In this document: piece by piece, positions 41,531-53,105 of the stretch
Layout of the letters: each line of letters begins with the position of its first letter
Numbering within the stretch: position 1 is the stretch's first letter
Assembly (NCBI RefSeq): GCF_027579695.1
Contig: NC_083583.1
Coordinates: 19,119,757-19,183,756 of the forward strand
DNA: 64,000 nt
Reading direction: 5' to 3'
Origin: Neoarius graeffei
Taxonomy: Eukaryota > Chordata > Actinopteri > Siluriformes > Ariidae
The notes under the pieces: model-generated
The model's database searches: none
What the model saw: the letters and a program-made list of their open reading frames with translations, nothing else
Told to the model about the DNA's origin: nothing
Program-made: the position numbers and the translations under genes

Positions 41531-43132
41531 TTGACATTTAGTGACACCCACCAACACCCAAAACTCAATAAAAACCAAAAAGCTCACAGAAAGATTAAAT
41601 CGATGAAATGACAGAGCAAGTGAAAAGTGTTTGCTCTGTTGTCAGGAGATTGCAAGTTCAAATCCCGACCATGAGACAGCCGTCAATGGCAGGGAGACGA
41701 GAGTAAATTTGGCCGTACTCTCAGACTGGGAAGGATGACTCTTAGGCCCAATCCCAATTCTAATTTCTACCCCTCCCCCTTCCCCTCCCCCTTCCCCTTG
41801 GCCCTTCCCCTTGAAACTGAGCTACAAGGGATAGGGCTTGAAATTCAACCCCGACGTATTGGGATAGCCCTTCAACGATCGCATACGTCATCGCGTACCT
41901 CCGTCAGCGTTTACGTTAGCAAAACGCGACCAAATGCGTCACTGGCTGCGACCAGCCGCTACAGTCAGAGCCAGAGGCAGAACCAGAAATCTCTGCTGGC
42001 AGGGTGTGATTTGTTAACTAACACCACTGAATGGGATATCTTTGGCGCTTCGTGCACCACATCCGACAGAATGAGGTGTCAGAACACTCATGTAAACAAT
42101 AAAAGCGAGAATAACAGAACAAAACGTACGCAGTCAAACAACCGAAAACAATACTCACTCCCAAAGCTTTTTAGCAGCAGCTTGGATTTCAGAAATCGCT
42201 GCTCATTCTCAGCTCAAAAGCGAATCAAGCGGCGCGTTTCCTCTGGATAACAACTTAAAACACGTAAATAATGGAGAAAATACATTTATGACAATCTTTC
42301 GCCGCGGGAACCGCCATCTTTCTGAAATCCGCATGAAATCTCGCTGAAATCCGCATGGCATTGTGGGAAATCACTCAAACCCCTTCGTTCGGAGTCAGCT
42401 CCAGGAAAATCTCCGTTTGGAGGGGTACAGAAGCCCTACCCCTTCCCCTACCCCTCCGCGTTAACTGGGATTGGGATACCCCTACCCCCTCACGTGAACG
42501 CGCAAAATGGAGGGGAAGGGCCAAGGGGTATGTCCAAGGGGTGAAATGGGATTCGGCCTTACTCTCTCCACTGTCAATCAGTCAAGACTAGCCAGCCACA
42601 GGCATCTATGAGCTCACATAGCATTTTCCTCTGAGCATGTTAAGGTTCCTGTGATGGAGCATGAGCAAAAAAGATGCATCGGATGGCTTCATGTGTCTCC
42701 AAGGAAGCACATGTTTGCCCAACCCTCCCTGATTGGTGGTAGCTGGTTGACATTTAGTGACACCCACCAACACCCAAAACTCAATAAAAACCAAAAAACT
42801 CACAGAAAGATAAAATCAATGAAATGACAGAGCAAGTGAAAAGTGTTTGCCTTGTTATCGGGAGATTGCAAGTTCAAATCCCGACCATGAGACAGCTATG
42901 CAGCAGGCGGGGAGACGAGAGTAAATTTGGCCATACTCTCAGACCTGGAAGACTCTTGCTCTCTCAGTCAGTCAAGACTAGCCAGCCACGGGCATCTGTG
43001 AGCTCACATAGCGCTTTCCTCTGAGCATGTTAAGGTGCCTGTGATGGAGCATGAGCAAAAAAGATGCATCAGGTGGCTTCATGTGTCTCCAAGGAAGCAC
43101 ATGTTTGCCCAACCCTCCCTGATTGGTGGTAG
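41531..43132 (+). repeat. Tandem pair of about 390-bp tRNA-like repeat (SINE-C), first copy split by MITE
   Basis: Copy A is 41531-42742 minus the inserted element; copy B is 42747-43132. Both run TTGACATTTAGTGACACCCA, then GCAAGTTCAAATCCCGACCA (a box B-like GTTCAAATCCC), GGGAGACGAGAGTAAATTTG, AAGACTAGCCAGCCACAGGC, and CCAAGGAAGCACATGTTTGC to GATTGGTGGTAG. Identity is about 93 percent by eye. The unit looks like a third tRNA-derived SINE family, or a dimer of one. Confidence 0.82.
41745..42558. mobile_element. Harbinger-type MITE, TTA duplication
   Basis: The ends are GGCCCAATCCCAATTCTAAT and the inverse TGAAATGGGATTCGGCC, flanked by TTA at 41742-41744 and 42559-42561. The inner ends are rich in CCCCTTCCCC / AAGGGGTAGGGG. 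No transposase is present. It inserted into copy A of the SINE-C pair and is absent from copy B, so it arrived after the duplication. Confidence 0.88.
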
Positions 43133-44500
43133 TTATGTGATAGGAGAGCGTTATCTCATTAGCTATTGGATAGAAATTTGTAAGACCAAACTGGCGAGGA
43201 AATGGAGGGAAATGGCGTTGTGAAAGAGTAAGAGTAGCGTGTGCTAAAATTTTCCAATAATGCAGCTCAGCCACTGTAGTGCATCAGCTGTTATAGATCC
43301 ATATCAACACTTCCTCCTTTTAACGAGTGCCCTTTTTTTTTGTCTTTTTACTTTATGGATTTGTTTTTGATTGCTTTCTTTCAAGCCATTAATACAAAAT
43401 GAGAAGTTTTCACTTGGTGTGTATTTGAAATAAATAACTAAATAAGCCATTTAAAGGTGTTCATGTAATCAGTGTCTAAAATATGCAGTAACTCCTCAAT
43501 AATTATACAATTCGAAACCAGTCAGTCAAGGTTCACGTTAGTGAGTTCTGTAATATGTAAATTTACACAAACCCAGAAGCTGTTGTAAGATATAACGTTG
43601 TTGTTGTTGTTTTCCTGAAATAACTGGATTTTCATGAATACCACATTTCTTGTGTGAATGCTCCTGCGAAGTATTTACTGTAGATAAATCTGTCTCCATC
43701 TTGATAAATAAGACCCAGTGTGAGAGAGTTTGCAGGACCAGACTGAGTCCAGCAAGATGTTGGGAAACAGTGTTTTGTTGCTTTTGCCGTGCCTTACTGA
43801 GGCGTGAACCTGTTTATCGTAGGAGGGGGTGGGAGACTAAAGGTTCCTTCCTGGTTTTCTTCCCCAGCAATTAAGGACATTATGAGTAACTTTCAGCTCC
43901 GCATGCATGTTGACATCACTGACCCTTTTGTTTGGTCTGATCGTCGGAAGCTCTGTCCAACAATACAAGTACACATCTGGATTTTCCTGCTCTTGGCCAG
44001 ATTTCATGACACTGGACTCTACTGTAAAAACATCCCAACGTTTCCAGAGCTAATACGAGGTCAGACTGAGTGGCCTCGTTAATTCCATGACATTATTACT
44101 TCACGCCTGCCAGTTCATGAAGTTTGTGCTCTCTGTGCCAAAACTGAAAGCTGAACTAATTTAGCTACAGTGTTTTACTGCAAAGGCTTATCTCATAATG
44201 AATGTGAATGTGTTTTCACGTTTAGGACAGCTTTTGTAGCTGGTATGTTGGCTGCCTTCTCTGTAACATCATCCATTTAAAGAAAGCAGACAGAAAGCAA
44301 ACGTGTCTGCACTTACCTCTTACTTTTGATTCTTTTTGATCTAGTTTTGCCCCAGCTGCTCAAAACGATATGTATTTCACATAACTGGAATTCTTGCACT
44401 CTGGAGAAAGTGGATATTTTGTGTGCTTTAATAGATATCGCATACTGTGCAAGATGGTGAGAACACAGACGCAGGTGAATATTTGAGGATTTCATGTGTG
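43133..44500. other. Unassigned MICAL intron sequence
   Basis: No recognised gene or element. There is a short (GTT)n run at about 43600. Confidence 0.35.
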
Positions 44501-44514
44501 ATGGCTTGGTAAAA

Positions 44515-44893
44515 GGTGGCACGGTGGTGTAGTGGTTAGCACGGTCGCCTCACAGCAAGAAGGTCCGGGTTCGAGCCCCGTGGCCGGCGAGGGCCTTTCT
44601 GTGTGGAGTTTGCATGTTCTCCCCGTGTCTGCGTGGGTTTCCTCCGGGTGCTCCGGTTTCCCCCACAGTCCAAAGACATGCAGGTTAGGTTAACTGGTGA
44701 CTCTAAATTGACCGTAGGTGTGAATGTGAGTGTGAATGGTTGTCTGTGTCTATGTGTCAGCCCTGTGATGACCTGGCGACTTGTCCAGGGTGTACCCCGC
44801 CTTTCACCCGTAGTCATCTGGGATAGGCTCCAGCTTGCCTGCGACCCTGTAGAAGGATAAAGTGGCTAGAGATAATGAGATGAGATGAGATGA
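44515..44893 (+). mobile_element. SINE-A copy, 15-bp duplication
   Basis: Flanked by GATGGCTTGGTAAAA (44500-44514 and 44894-44908). Close to the family consensus. Confidence 0.96.
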
Positions 44894-44908
44894 GATGGCT
44901 TGGTAAAA

Positions 44909-45935
44909 CCCTTCACATTGGGAAAATCTGACATTTTCTACTATATCAAGCTGAGAAAAAAAATGCTTTCCTGAGCGGAAGTAAATTTCTAGCATTTTAA
45001 AATCTGGTTACCTCCAAAAGTGTAACGGGAACAAATCATATTTAAAGACTCCGTTTCAATTCCATTGAAAGATGTCAACAAACTGATTGATTGTCTTAAG
45101 CAAAGGTTCTCAAATCGTTTTTTGTAGCCAGGGATATTTTACAGACGCCATCAGTACAGATTTATTTCATGCACATGATTTAAATGTGTACAGTAATATT
45201 TTGTCTATTTATTAGAGCTAGACAGCTTTTGATTTCTGAACTTTCCACCAAGAGAAACAACCGGGTCCAAGCTGACATAATTTACTTCACGATTTTATGG
45301 AATCTGAGGCATTTCAGTCCTGGGTTTGGCACGATTGGAGAATTGTGAATGCTGTTGAAAATAATTAGCAATCCGCAGTTCGCTTCAGTTGTGGTCTAAG
45401 ACCGGCTGCCCAGGGGTTCAGGTTGCTCCAAAGCACAAAAAAAAGAAAAAGGAAAAAAAAATGACTCTATGACAGAGAGAACTATCGTGCAAGTAGTTTT
45501 ATTTACAGTGCCACACACCATAATCTCAATCAAAAATGCAAGAAAAATGGAAAATTGTAAAAAAAAAAAAAGGTAATACATACACACACAGTGCAATATG
45601 TATTTACAAGTACATCAAGAAAAAACAAAGAATTTAACAAACCACTAATTTTAGCTCTTAGCTCTTCCAGCTACACTCTGCTACTTTATCTCCTTAATCT
45701 CCATGTTTTTCTCTCTCTACCCCAATGACTGAAACCCCCACCCTCTTTATAACAATAGGCTCCTCCCCCTTTGGACCAAAGCACAAACGCACAATTGAGC
45801 CATGGTTCTGAAGGATTTCTCATAATTGTACCCACTGTTATGAGCCCCGCTGCCAACAGGCCTAGAATAGGTCCTGAGTACAGACTCGAGTGTTTGGACC
45901 ACACGAGAAATGACCCTTGTAGGCCAAATAGTGAA
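44909..45935. other. Unassigned MICAL intron sequence
   Basis: Only A-rich runs (45434-45462, 45558-45571) stand out. Confidence 0.35.
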
Positions 45936-46125
45936 GCCATGTGGCCTAATGGTTAGAGAAGCAGCTTTGGGACCAAAGGGTCACCAGTTTGATTCCCTGG
46001 ACCAGCAGGAATAGTTGAAATGCCCTTGAGCAAGGCACCTAACCCCCAACTGTTCCCCAGGCTGCTCTGGGTATGTTGGACGTCGTTCTGGATAAGAGTG
46101 TCTGCTAAATACTGTTAATGTAATG
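45936..46125 (+). mobile_element. SINE-B copy, best preserved; family description
   Basis: SINE-B is about 190 bp. The tRNA-like head GCCATGTGGCCTAATGGTTA, then GAGAAGCAGCTTTGGGACC, holds box A. CACCAGTTTGATTCCCTGG holds box B. The body has AAATGCCCTTGAGCAAGGCA and CCTAACCCCCAACTG, and the 3' end is CTGGATAAGAGTGTCTGCTA then AATACTGTTAATGTAATG. Other copies are at 23195, 23864, 28587 and 39668. Confidence 0.88.
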
Positions 46126-46239
46126 ACTTTTTTTTTGTGCGATAGAGATTTGGATTAAACCAACTCAATTCATGTAACCAGTCAGACAGGCTAATAGCAT
46201 TTATATATACACTGTGTGTGTGTGTGTATAAATACAAAT

Positions 46240-46710
46240 TTTTTTTTACAAATTGTATTCCAACATATTTTCCCCAAACTGTTGCCACAAAGTTGGGGAC
46301 ACACTATTGTATAGGATGCCTTTGTATGCTGGAGCATTACAATTTCCCTTCACTGGAAGTAAGGGACCCAGGGGTCCCAGTTCCACAAAGCGAGCTCCAT
46401 GCATACATGGTGTGCCAAGGTTGGAGTGGAAGAACTCCAGTGTCTTGCACAAAGCTCTGACCTCAACCCCACTAACCACCTTTGGGATGAACTGGAGTGC
46501 AGACTGGACCCTGGGTCTTTTCACTTGACATCAGTGCCTGACCTCACTAATGCTCTTCTGGCTGAATGGGTAAATCCCCACAGCCATGCTCCAAACTCTA
46601 TTAGAAAGCCTTTCCAGAAGAGTGGAAGTTATTATAACAGCAAATGGGATGTTCAACAAGAACATATTGGTGTGATGTTCAGGTGTCCACCAACTTTTGG
46701 TTATAGAGTC
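46240..46710 (+). pseudogene. Degenerate Tc1-like transposase C-terminus
   Basis: Plus-strand codons read SSDLNPTNHLWDELECRL, with the third catalytic Glu of the usual NPTEHLW changed to Asn. A TSVPDLTNALLAEW segment follows, the normal C-terminal continuation of this Tc1 subfamily. GGTGTCCACCAACTTTTGG near 46685 resembles the start of the right inverted repeat. Upstream parts are scrambled. It is inactive. Confidence 0.78.
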
Positions 46711-46759
46711 TGTGTTAAATGGGCTGTTTTTCACAATCAGGGCCCACAATAGTCCAAAA

Positions 46760-47861
46760 ATCAAACCTCAGGGTTTTGTGTTTCTCTGCTGGCAAAAATT
46801 ACCTTTTGAGGTGGAAACGAACTGCGCAGAATTTCAGAGCTACAGGTCATATACTGGACGTGTTACTTGTAGCGAGAAGAGGCATATAGTGCATTTCTAA
46901 AACCAACCACCTTTCTCGTAGTCCAAAAGAGTAAGAGTTACAAAGTGGAAAACTGTTGAAATGTATGTGACTTTAGGTACAGATTTTCACGTCCTGTGCA
47001 GCGATGTTTGTACACGGTGGTGACAAAATCCTTGTGGTTTTCCGGAGAGGACACTTTTTGACAGACTCACATTTCAACCACATATGAAGCTCTGCTGCAA
47101 ATGTGTCTCGCACCTGTTTCAAGTCCTGTTTTTTACTGTGCAACAACAGAGTATTCCGCTTCAGAAGAGACCAATATTTTCTTTAAAAATCATTTATAAC
47201 CTCAGCATATGGTCAATGTTTTCTGGAGAGGACATTTTTGATGGACAAAGGATCCTGTCGGAGGCACTTGGTTTACAAACAAATATAACTCCCACGTAAA
47301 TATCGTTCTATTGTGAATGACAGTACAGTATATGTCCCAAAGTAAAACCTAGTTAGTGCTAAAAAATGCAATTCTGAATTTAACCAGTCAAATCAAAGTG
47401 TAATAATTAAAGTAGAATTAAATAAAATGACCACAAGATCAAAACTGGGCCGCATTTGACTCTCACAAACGCATTTATAAGAACTTTATAAGAGACATTA
47501 CTGATGTAGGTAGAGCTGGTGTGTCCCTGTAAGAGAAGGGATAAGAAACTCCAGCATATATATTTATATACACTGGACCTAGTTGCAGGAGTTAGTTGGA
47601 GTTCTTGAAAAAGACAGCCATGGTTGTGAAACAGCCAAATGCTTGATCGGTGAGTTTACAACGAGAATGGGTGGGATCACTATGATCATTAGCATCGTCC
47701 ACCTCTTCACATGAGTTAAAACTTATTCGCATTGGAACTGATTTCTGTTCATAATAAAATAATCATTGATTAACTTGTGAATTCTATTCTTTTGGCTAAA
47801 TTTCCCATAATTTTATTATGTGATTTCAAACCTTTGCTTATTATCACCTTTACAGCACATG
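46760..47861. other. Unassigned MICAL intron sequence
   Basis: No recognised gene or element. Confidence 0.35.
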
Positions 47862-48082
47862 TACAGTGTCTTGCAAAAGTATTCATCTCCCTTGGTGTTT
47901 GTCCTCTTTGGTCACATTACAAGCTGGAATTAAAATGGATTTTTGGGAGGTTCGCACCATTTGATTTACACAACATGCCTACAACTTTAAAGGTGCAAAT
48001 TATTTTTATATCGTGACACAAACAATAATTAAAATTAAAAAACAAATCTGGAGTGTACATAGGTATTCACCCCTCCCAAAAG

Positions 48083-49068
48083 TCAATACTTTGTAGAGCC
48101 ACCTTTTGCTGCAATTACAGCTGCAAGTCTCTTGGGGTATGTCTCTATTAGCTTTGCACATCTAGCCACTGGGATTTTTGCCCATTCCTCAAGGCAAAAC
48201 TGCTTCAACTCCTTAAAGTTAAAAGGGTTGTGTTGGTGTACAGCAATCATCAAGTTATGCCACAGATTCTCAACTGGATTGAGGTCTGGGCTTTGACAAG
48301 GCCATTCCAAGACATTTAAATGTTTCTCTTTAAACCACTCCAGTGTAGCTTTAGCAGTATGTTTCGGGTCATTGTCCTGCTGGAACGTGAACCTTCGTCC
48401 CAGTCTCAAACCTCTGGCCGACTCAAACAGGTTTTCCTCCAGAATTGCCCTGTATTTAGTGCCATCCATCTTTCCTTCAGTTCTGACCAGCTTTTCTGTC
48501 CCTGAAGATGAAAAACATCCCCACAGCATGATGCTGCCACCACCATGCTTCACTATAGGAATGGTGATTTCAGGGTGTTTGGGTTTGTGCCACACATGGC
48601 ATTTCCCATGATGGCCAAAAAGATACATTTTAGTCTCATTTGACCAGAGAATCTTCTTCCATGTGTTTGGGGAGTCTGCCACATGCTGTTGAGCAAACTC
48701 CAAACGTGTTTTCTTAAGCAATGGCTTTTTTTCTGTCCACTCTTCCATAAAGCCCCACTCTGTGGAGAGTACAGCTTAAAGTGGTCCTATGGACAGATAC
48801 TCCCATCTCCGCTGTGGACCTTTGCAGCTCCTTCACTGTTATCTTTGGTGTCTTTTGTTGCATCTCTGATTAATGCCCTCCTTGCCCGGTCTGTGAGTTT
48901 TGGTGGGCGGCCTTCTCTTGTCAGTATTGTAGTGGTGCCATATTTAATGGTATTTAATGGTGCTTTGTGGGATATTCAAAGTTTGGGATATTTTTTTATA
49001 ACCCAGCCCTGATCTATACTTCTCCACAACTTTGTCTCTGACCTGTTTGGAGGCTCCTTGGTTTTCAT
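48083..49068 (-). pseudogene. Tc1-like transposase, first catalytic Asp replaced by Asn
   Basis: The likely start is the ATG at 49066-49068 (MKTKEPPNRSET), followed in a shifted frame by VRDKVVEKYRSGLGYKKISQ, a helix-turn-helix. After frameshifts, a 221-codon open frame covers the rest: [30 protein letters not shown], a [17 protein letters not shown] segment, [13 protein letters not shown] and [11 protein letters not shown], to the end [10 protein letters not shown]. The first catalytic position, Asp in the family motif WSDETK, is Asn here. The second Asp and third Glu remain. It is dead on at least two grounds. Confidence 0.93.
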
Positions 49069-49303
49069 GTTGCTTGCTTAGTAGTGTTGCAGAGTCAGGG
49101 TCCTTCCAGAACAGGTTGATTTATACAGACATCATGTGACAGATCATATGACACTTTGATTGCACACAGGTGAATCTTAATCAGCTAATTACGTGGCTTA
49201 TGAAGTGAATTGGTTGGCGCAGCTCTTATTTAGGGGTTTCATACGAAAGGGGGTGAATACCTATGCACACTCCAGATTTCTGTTTTTTCATCTTATTGTT
49301 TGT

Positions 49304-49682
49304 CTCATCTCATCTCATTATCTCTAGCCGCTTTATCCTGTTCTACAGGGTCGCAGGCAAGCTGGAGCCTATCCCAGCTGACTACGGGCGAAAGGCCGGG
49401 TACACCCTGGACAAGTCGCCAGGTCATCACAGGGCTGACACATAGACACAGACAACCATTCACACTCACATTCACACCTACGGTCAATTTAGAGTCACCA
49501 GTTAACCTAACCTGCATGTCTTTGGACTGTGGGGGAAACCGGAGCACCCGGAGGAAACCCATGCGGACACGGGGAGAACATGCAAACTCCACACAGAAAG
49601 GCCCTCGCCGGCCACGGGGCTCGAACCCGGACCTTCTTGCTGTGAGGCGACAGCGCTAACCACTACACCACCGCGCCGCCCC
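49304..49682 (-). mobile_element. SINE-A copy nested in Tc1, 13-bp duplication
   Basis: Flanked by TCTTATTGTTTGT at 49291-49303 and 49683-49695. Very close to the consensus. Confidence 0.97.
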
Positions 49683-49846
49683 TCTTATTGTTTGTGTCAC
49701 AAAAAAAAAAATCACCTTTAAAGTGGTAGGCATGTTGTGTAAAGCAAACGGTGCTAACCCCCCAAAAATCTGTTTTAATTCCAGCTTGGAATGCGACAAA
49801 ACAGGACAAACACCAAGGGGGATGAATATTTTTGCAAGACACTGTA

Positions 49847-50476
49847 TGTGCCCTTCCCTGTTTTGTCGATGACAGCATGACAAGCATTGCAGATGTTCTG
49901 ACAGCTGGTATCTGATTACAAACTGAACTGACATTTCTCTAGGGCAAGAAATATCTCAGGACTCGAACAAGGCTTGACGATCGTGAAAGCACACTGAACT
50001 AGCAAAGCTTTCGGCAGTTTTTACGAATGTGTTCATCAAACTGGATCCCTACCAAACATTATCTTTGCAGGAAAGTTAAACAGGATTAGAGATGCTAAGA
50101 CTAGAGGTGTCGAAGTATGTTACAGGCAGAAAAACCTAATTCGGGTCATTTGTGGCTGTTTGCTAGAATTCAACCACAGTGATATACTGTATGATGGGTT
50201 TTCCCAGGCTGCCACCCATGCCTTACTTTTAATAAAGAATACATTCTTTAGGAAAAAAAAAACAAACAGTTATCCTATAATCATTCCTAATCTTGATCTA
50301 TGACGTTTTGGTCTCAGATCAAAAAGAGTTGCTGATGGGATAAGCTGATAAAGTTTTTAACGCTACCCCAGCACAATCCCTTCCCCTTATAAACGGGAAA
50401 GGGTTATCAAAGCCATCCTTTACTCTGCAGCCAGCTCTTGCTTTGATCTCCACTTCACTGTGCAGGAGTATGTGAG

Positions 50477-50515
<39 letters not shown>

Positions 50516-50921
50516 TGAATGTGCTTGTGCATGCTTTCCCGGTGTCCTGTGGGCTGCTGCTGTGTGCCTGTGACGACCCTTTCCATTCGGTCAGATGGTG
50601 AAATCATGGTATTTAAGCTAACAGTGCTGCTTCAGCTCAAAGGGCAATCCGTGAGGACAGCACATTCATGCTGCCTTTTCATTAACCCGTGCGTGATTCT
50701 CCTGCACATGGATCTAATTTTTAACCATCCATGAAGCCAGGAATGCAGACCCTGTGCTCTTTGTTATTGTTATTAACCCATTCTAATTTTAGACCTGATA
50801 TATAAAACTAGAGGCTAAAATTGTTTCCTGGTGGGGGGATGAGGAAAACTGTGAAATCTGGCCACAATATTGATGAGTGCGACGTGCTCATGCATTTCGG
50901 CTGGATGGCAGACAGTAGCAC
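49847..50921. other. Unassigned MICAL intron sequence
   Basis: Contains a (TG)n microsatellite at about 50480-50513; otherwise nothing recognised. Confidence 0.4.
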
Positions 50922-51362
50922 AAGTGATGCAGAGGTGGACAAAGTACCCAACTTCATTACTGAAGTCAAAGTACAGATCCCGCTGGTTAAATGTTACGCC
51001 GATACAAGTGAAAGTTGTCCGGTCAGTTTTTTACATAAGTTAAAGTACTGAAGCACTTGCTTTTAAAAATACTTAAGTATTAAAAGTACATTTTCTGTCA
51101 ATGCATCGTTGTATTATTGCCACAACACTTACAAAACCTAATGCCGTTACCAAAGACAGAAATGTGAATTCATAAAATAGACGCATGCTGTGCCATCATG
51201 GTGGTTTAACGTTAAGCTAGCTAGTCAGTGAAGCTCCACCTGACACGCTAGCAAACTCTTTTCAAACTCAAAATCATATTGGGTAGCTAACACTACTAGA
51301 AAAGAAAAATTTCTACATTCTGTTTATTTGGCAAGATTATGCTAAAACATATTTCTGAAAGG

Positions 51363-51739
51363 GGGGTGGCACGGTGGTGTAGTGGTTAGCGCTGTCGCCT
51401 CAGAGCAAGAAGGTCTGGGTTCGAGCCGCGTGGCCGACGAGGGCCTTTCTGTGCGGAGTTTGCATGTTTTCCCCGTGTCCGCATGGGTTTCCTCCGGGTG
51501 CTCCGGTTTCCCCCACAGTCCAAAGACATGCAGGTTAGGTTAACTGGTGACTCTAAATTGAGCGTAGGTGTGAATGTGAGTGTGAATGGTTGTCTGTGTC
51601 TGTGTCGGCCCTGTGATGACCTGGCGACTTGTCCAGGGTGTACCCCGCCTCTCGCCCGTAGTCAATTGGGATAGGCTCCAGCTTGCCTGCGACCCTGTAG
51701 AACAGGAAAAAGCGGCTAGAGATGATGAGGTGAGATGAG
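51363..51739 (+). mobile_element. SINE-A copy nested in hAT, 14-bp duplication
   Basis: Flanked by ATATTTCTGAAAGG at 51349-51362 and 51740-51753. Confidence 0.96.
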
Positions 51740-51998
51740 ATATTTCTGAAAGGACTTCAGATAAGTTAACGTTATTCATGTTAGCGTAACTCCGTTTTTA
51801 CATGCTAACTAACAGTGTCCAAGTTAACTAGCTATGTGTGAACGTTAGCCGTGGAGAAGGCGACGGCAACTTGGAGGGCAAATCCATAGAAAGTCATTTG
51901 ACTCACCAGACTGCATAGCTATTGCAGCGTTATCGCTAGCTCTAAAAGCACAGACAACTTCAATGCAAGCTTTCTCTTGGAATAAAATGTTTACATAC

Positions 51999-52223
51999 CT
52001 CAATATGCTTCCGCAGGTTGGACGGGCAGTTTTTGAAGGCCGTGATGTGGTTCGTTTTTGGCAAACAAAGCAAACATTTAAAATGAAACGAATCTTTAAT
52101 CCTTTCAGAAAACTGAAACATGGGTTCTAGGTATGGCCATGGGTGCGTGCGTTCCCCAGAAGAACCGCCTCCTTCCATTCTGCCATCAACTGATCGTGTT
52201 AAATAACGCTGCTGAGAAATCAC
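51999..52223 (-). pseudogene. First exon of hAT transposase (BED zinc finger)
   Basis: The minus-strand frame begins MISQQRYLTRSVDGRMEGGG and contains FQFSERIKDSFHFKCLLC, then a TAFKNCPSNLRKHIE segment. This is a BED-type finger: C-x2-C, then a spaced His in LRKHIE. The frame ends at GAG|GTATGT (51999/51998), a good splice donor, so the normal protein would continue in another exon. No hAT dimerisation or catalytic region is found before the element ends. It is an internally deleted, non-autonomous copy. Confidence 0.8.
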
Positions 52224-52677
52224 TGAACTTGATTTTATAGTCTATGGACCCTAGTGATTACTGATCGGCTGCCTCAGTGTCACCTGCGAAAAAAACAATC
52301 ATGTCTTAGAAAAAAAAGGAAAAAACATCCACTTTCAAAGCTGCTTCATAGTAACGAGGACCTTGATAAAAGTGTAGTGGAGTGAAAAGTACGATATTTG
52401 CCTTTCAAATATAGTGAAGTTAAAGTCATAAGTTTCCAAAAAAAAATACTCAAGTAAAGTACAGATACTCAGAGTACTTAAGTACAGTACTCAAGTAAAT
52501 GTACTTCGTTACTGTCCACCTCTGAAGTGATGATGGTACGAATTTGGCTGACCAGTCTTGCCATATTAATAACACCACCACTAAATCCACTCAAAATAAT
52601 TTAAATAGAAGGGAAATTACATTTTATCTTATAAAAACAGATCTGTAGTTCTTTTTTCATTTTCTACTCCTGCAGTA

Positions 52678-53043
52678 GGGCGGCACGGTGGTGTAGTGGT
52701 TTGCGCTGTCGCCTCACAGCAAGAAGGTCCTGGGTTCGAGCCCCGGGGCCAGCGAGGGCCTTTCTGTGTGGAGTTTGCATGTTCTCCCCGTGTCCGCGTG
52801 GGTTTCCTCCGGGTGCTCCGGTTTCCCCCACAGTCCAAAGACATGCAGGTTAGGCTAACTGGTGACTCTAAATTGACCGTAGATGTGAATGTGAGTGTGA
52901 ATGGTTGTCTGTGTCTATGTGATGACCTGGCGACTTGTCCAGGGTGTACCCTGCCTTTCGCCCATAGTCAGCTGGGATAGGCTCCAGCTTGCCTGCGACC
53001 CTGTAGAAGGATAAAGCGGCTAGAGATAATGAGATGAGATGAG
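52678..53043 (+). mobile_element. SINE-A copy, 12-bp duplication
   Basis: Flanked by ACTCCTGCAGTA at 52666-52677 and 53044-53055. It has a small internal deletion (TATGTGATGACCTGG). Confidence 0.96.
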
Positions 53044-53105
53044 ACTCCTGCAGTACGCCTTCAGAACATCATTGATATCATTGTTATCTCGATATGCTCA
53101 AAGTC

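Larger units (their letters stand above)
47862..49846 (-). mobile_element. Tc1-like transposon with nested SINE
   Basis: It begins TACAGTGTCTTGCAAAAGTA and ends with the inverse, ATTTTTGCAAGACACTGTA, with TA borders. Long inverted ends continue through TTCATCTCCCTTGGTGTTTG and its complement. Removing the SINE-A (49304-49682 plus duplication) leaves about 1590 bp, a normal full length. Confidence 0.94.
50930..52524 (-). mobile_element. hAT transposon remnant with 8-bp target duplication
   Basis: The ends are CAGAGGTGGACAAAGTAC and GTTACTGTCCACCTCTG, flanked by AAGTGATG at 50922-50929 and 52525-52532, the 8-bp duplication of hAT elements. The subterminal regions contain repeated AAGTACT / AGTACTT motifs. 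It keeps a first exon with a BED zinc finger but no transposase core, and hosts a SINE-A at 51363-51739. Confidence 0.93.
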
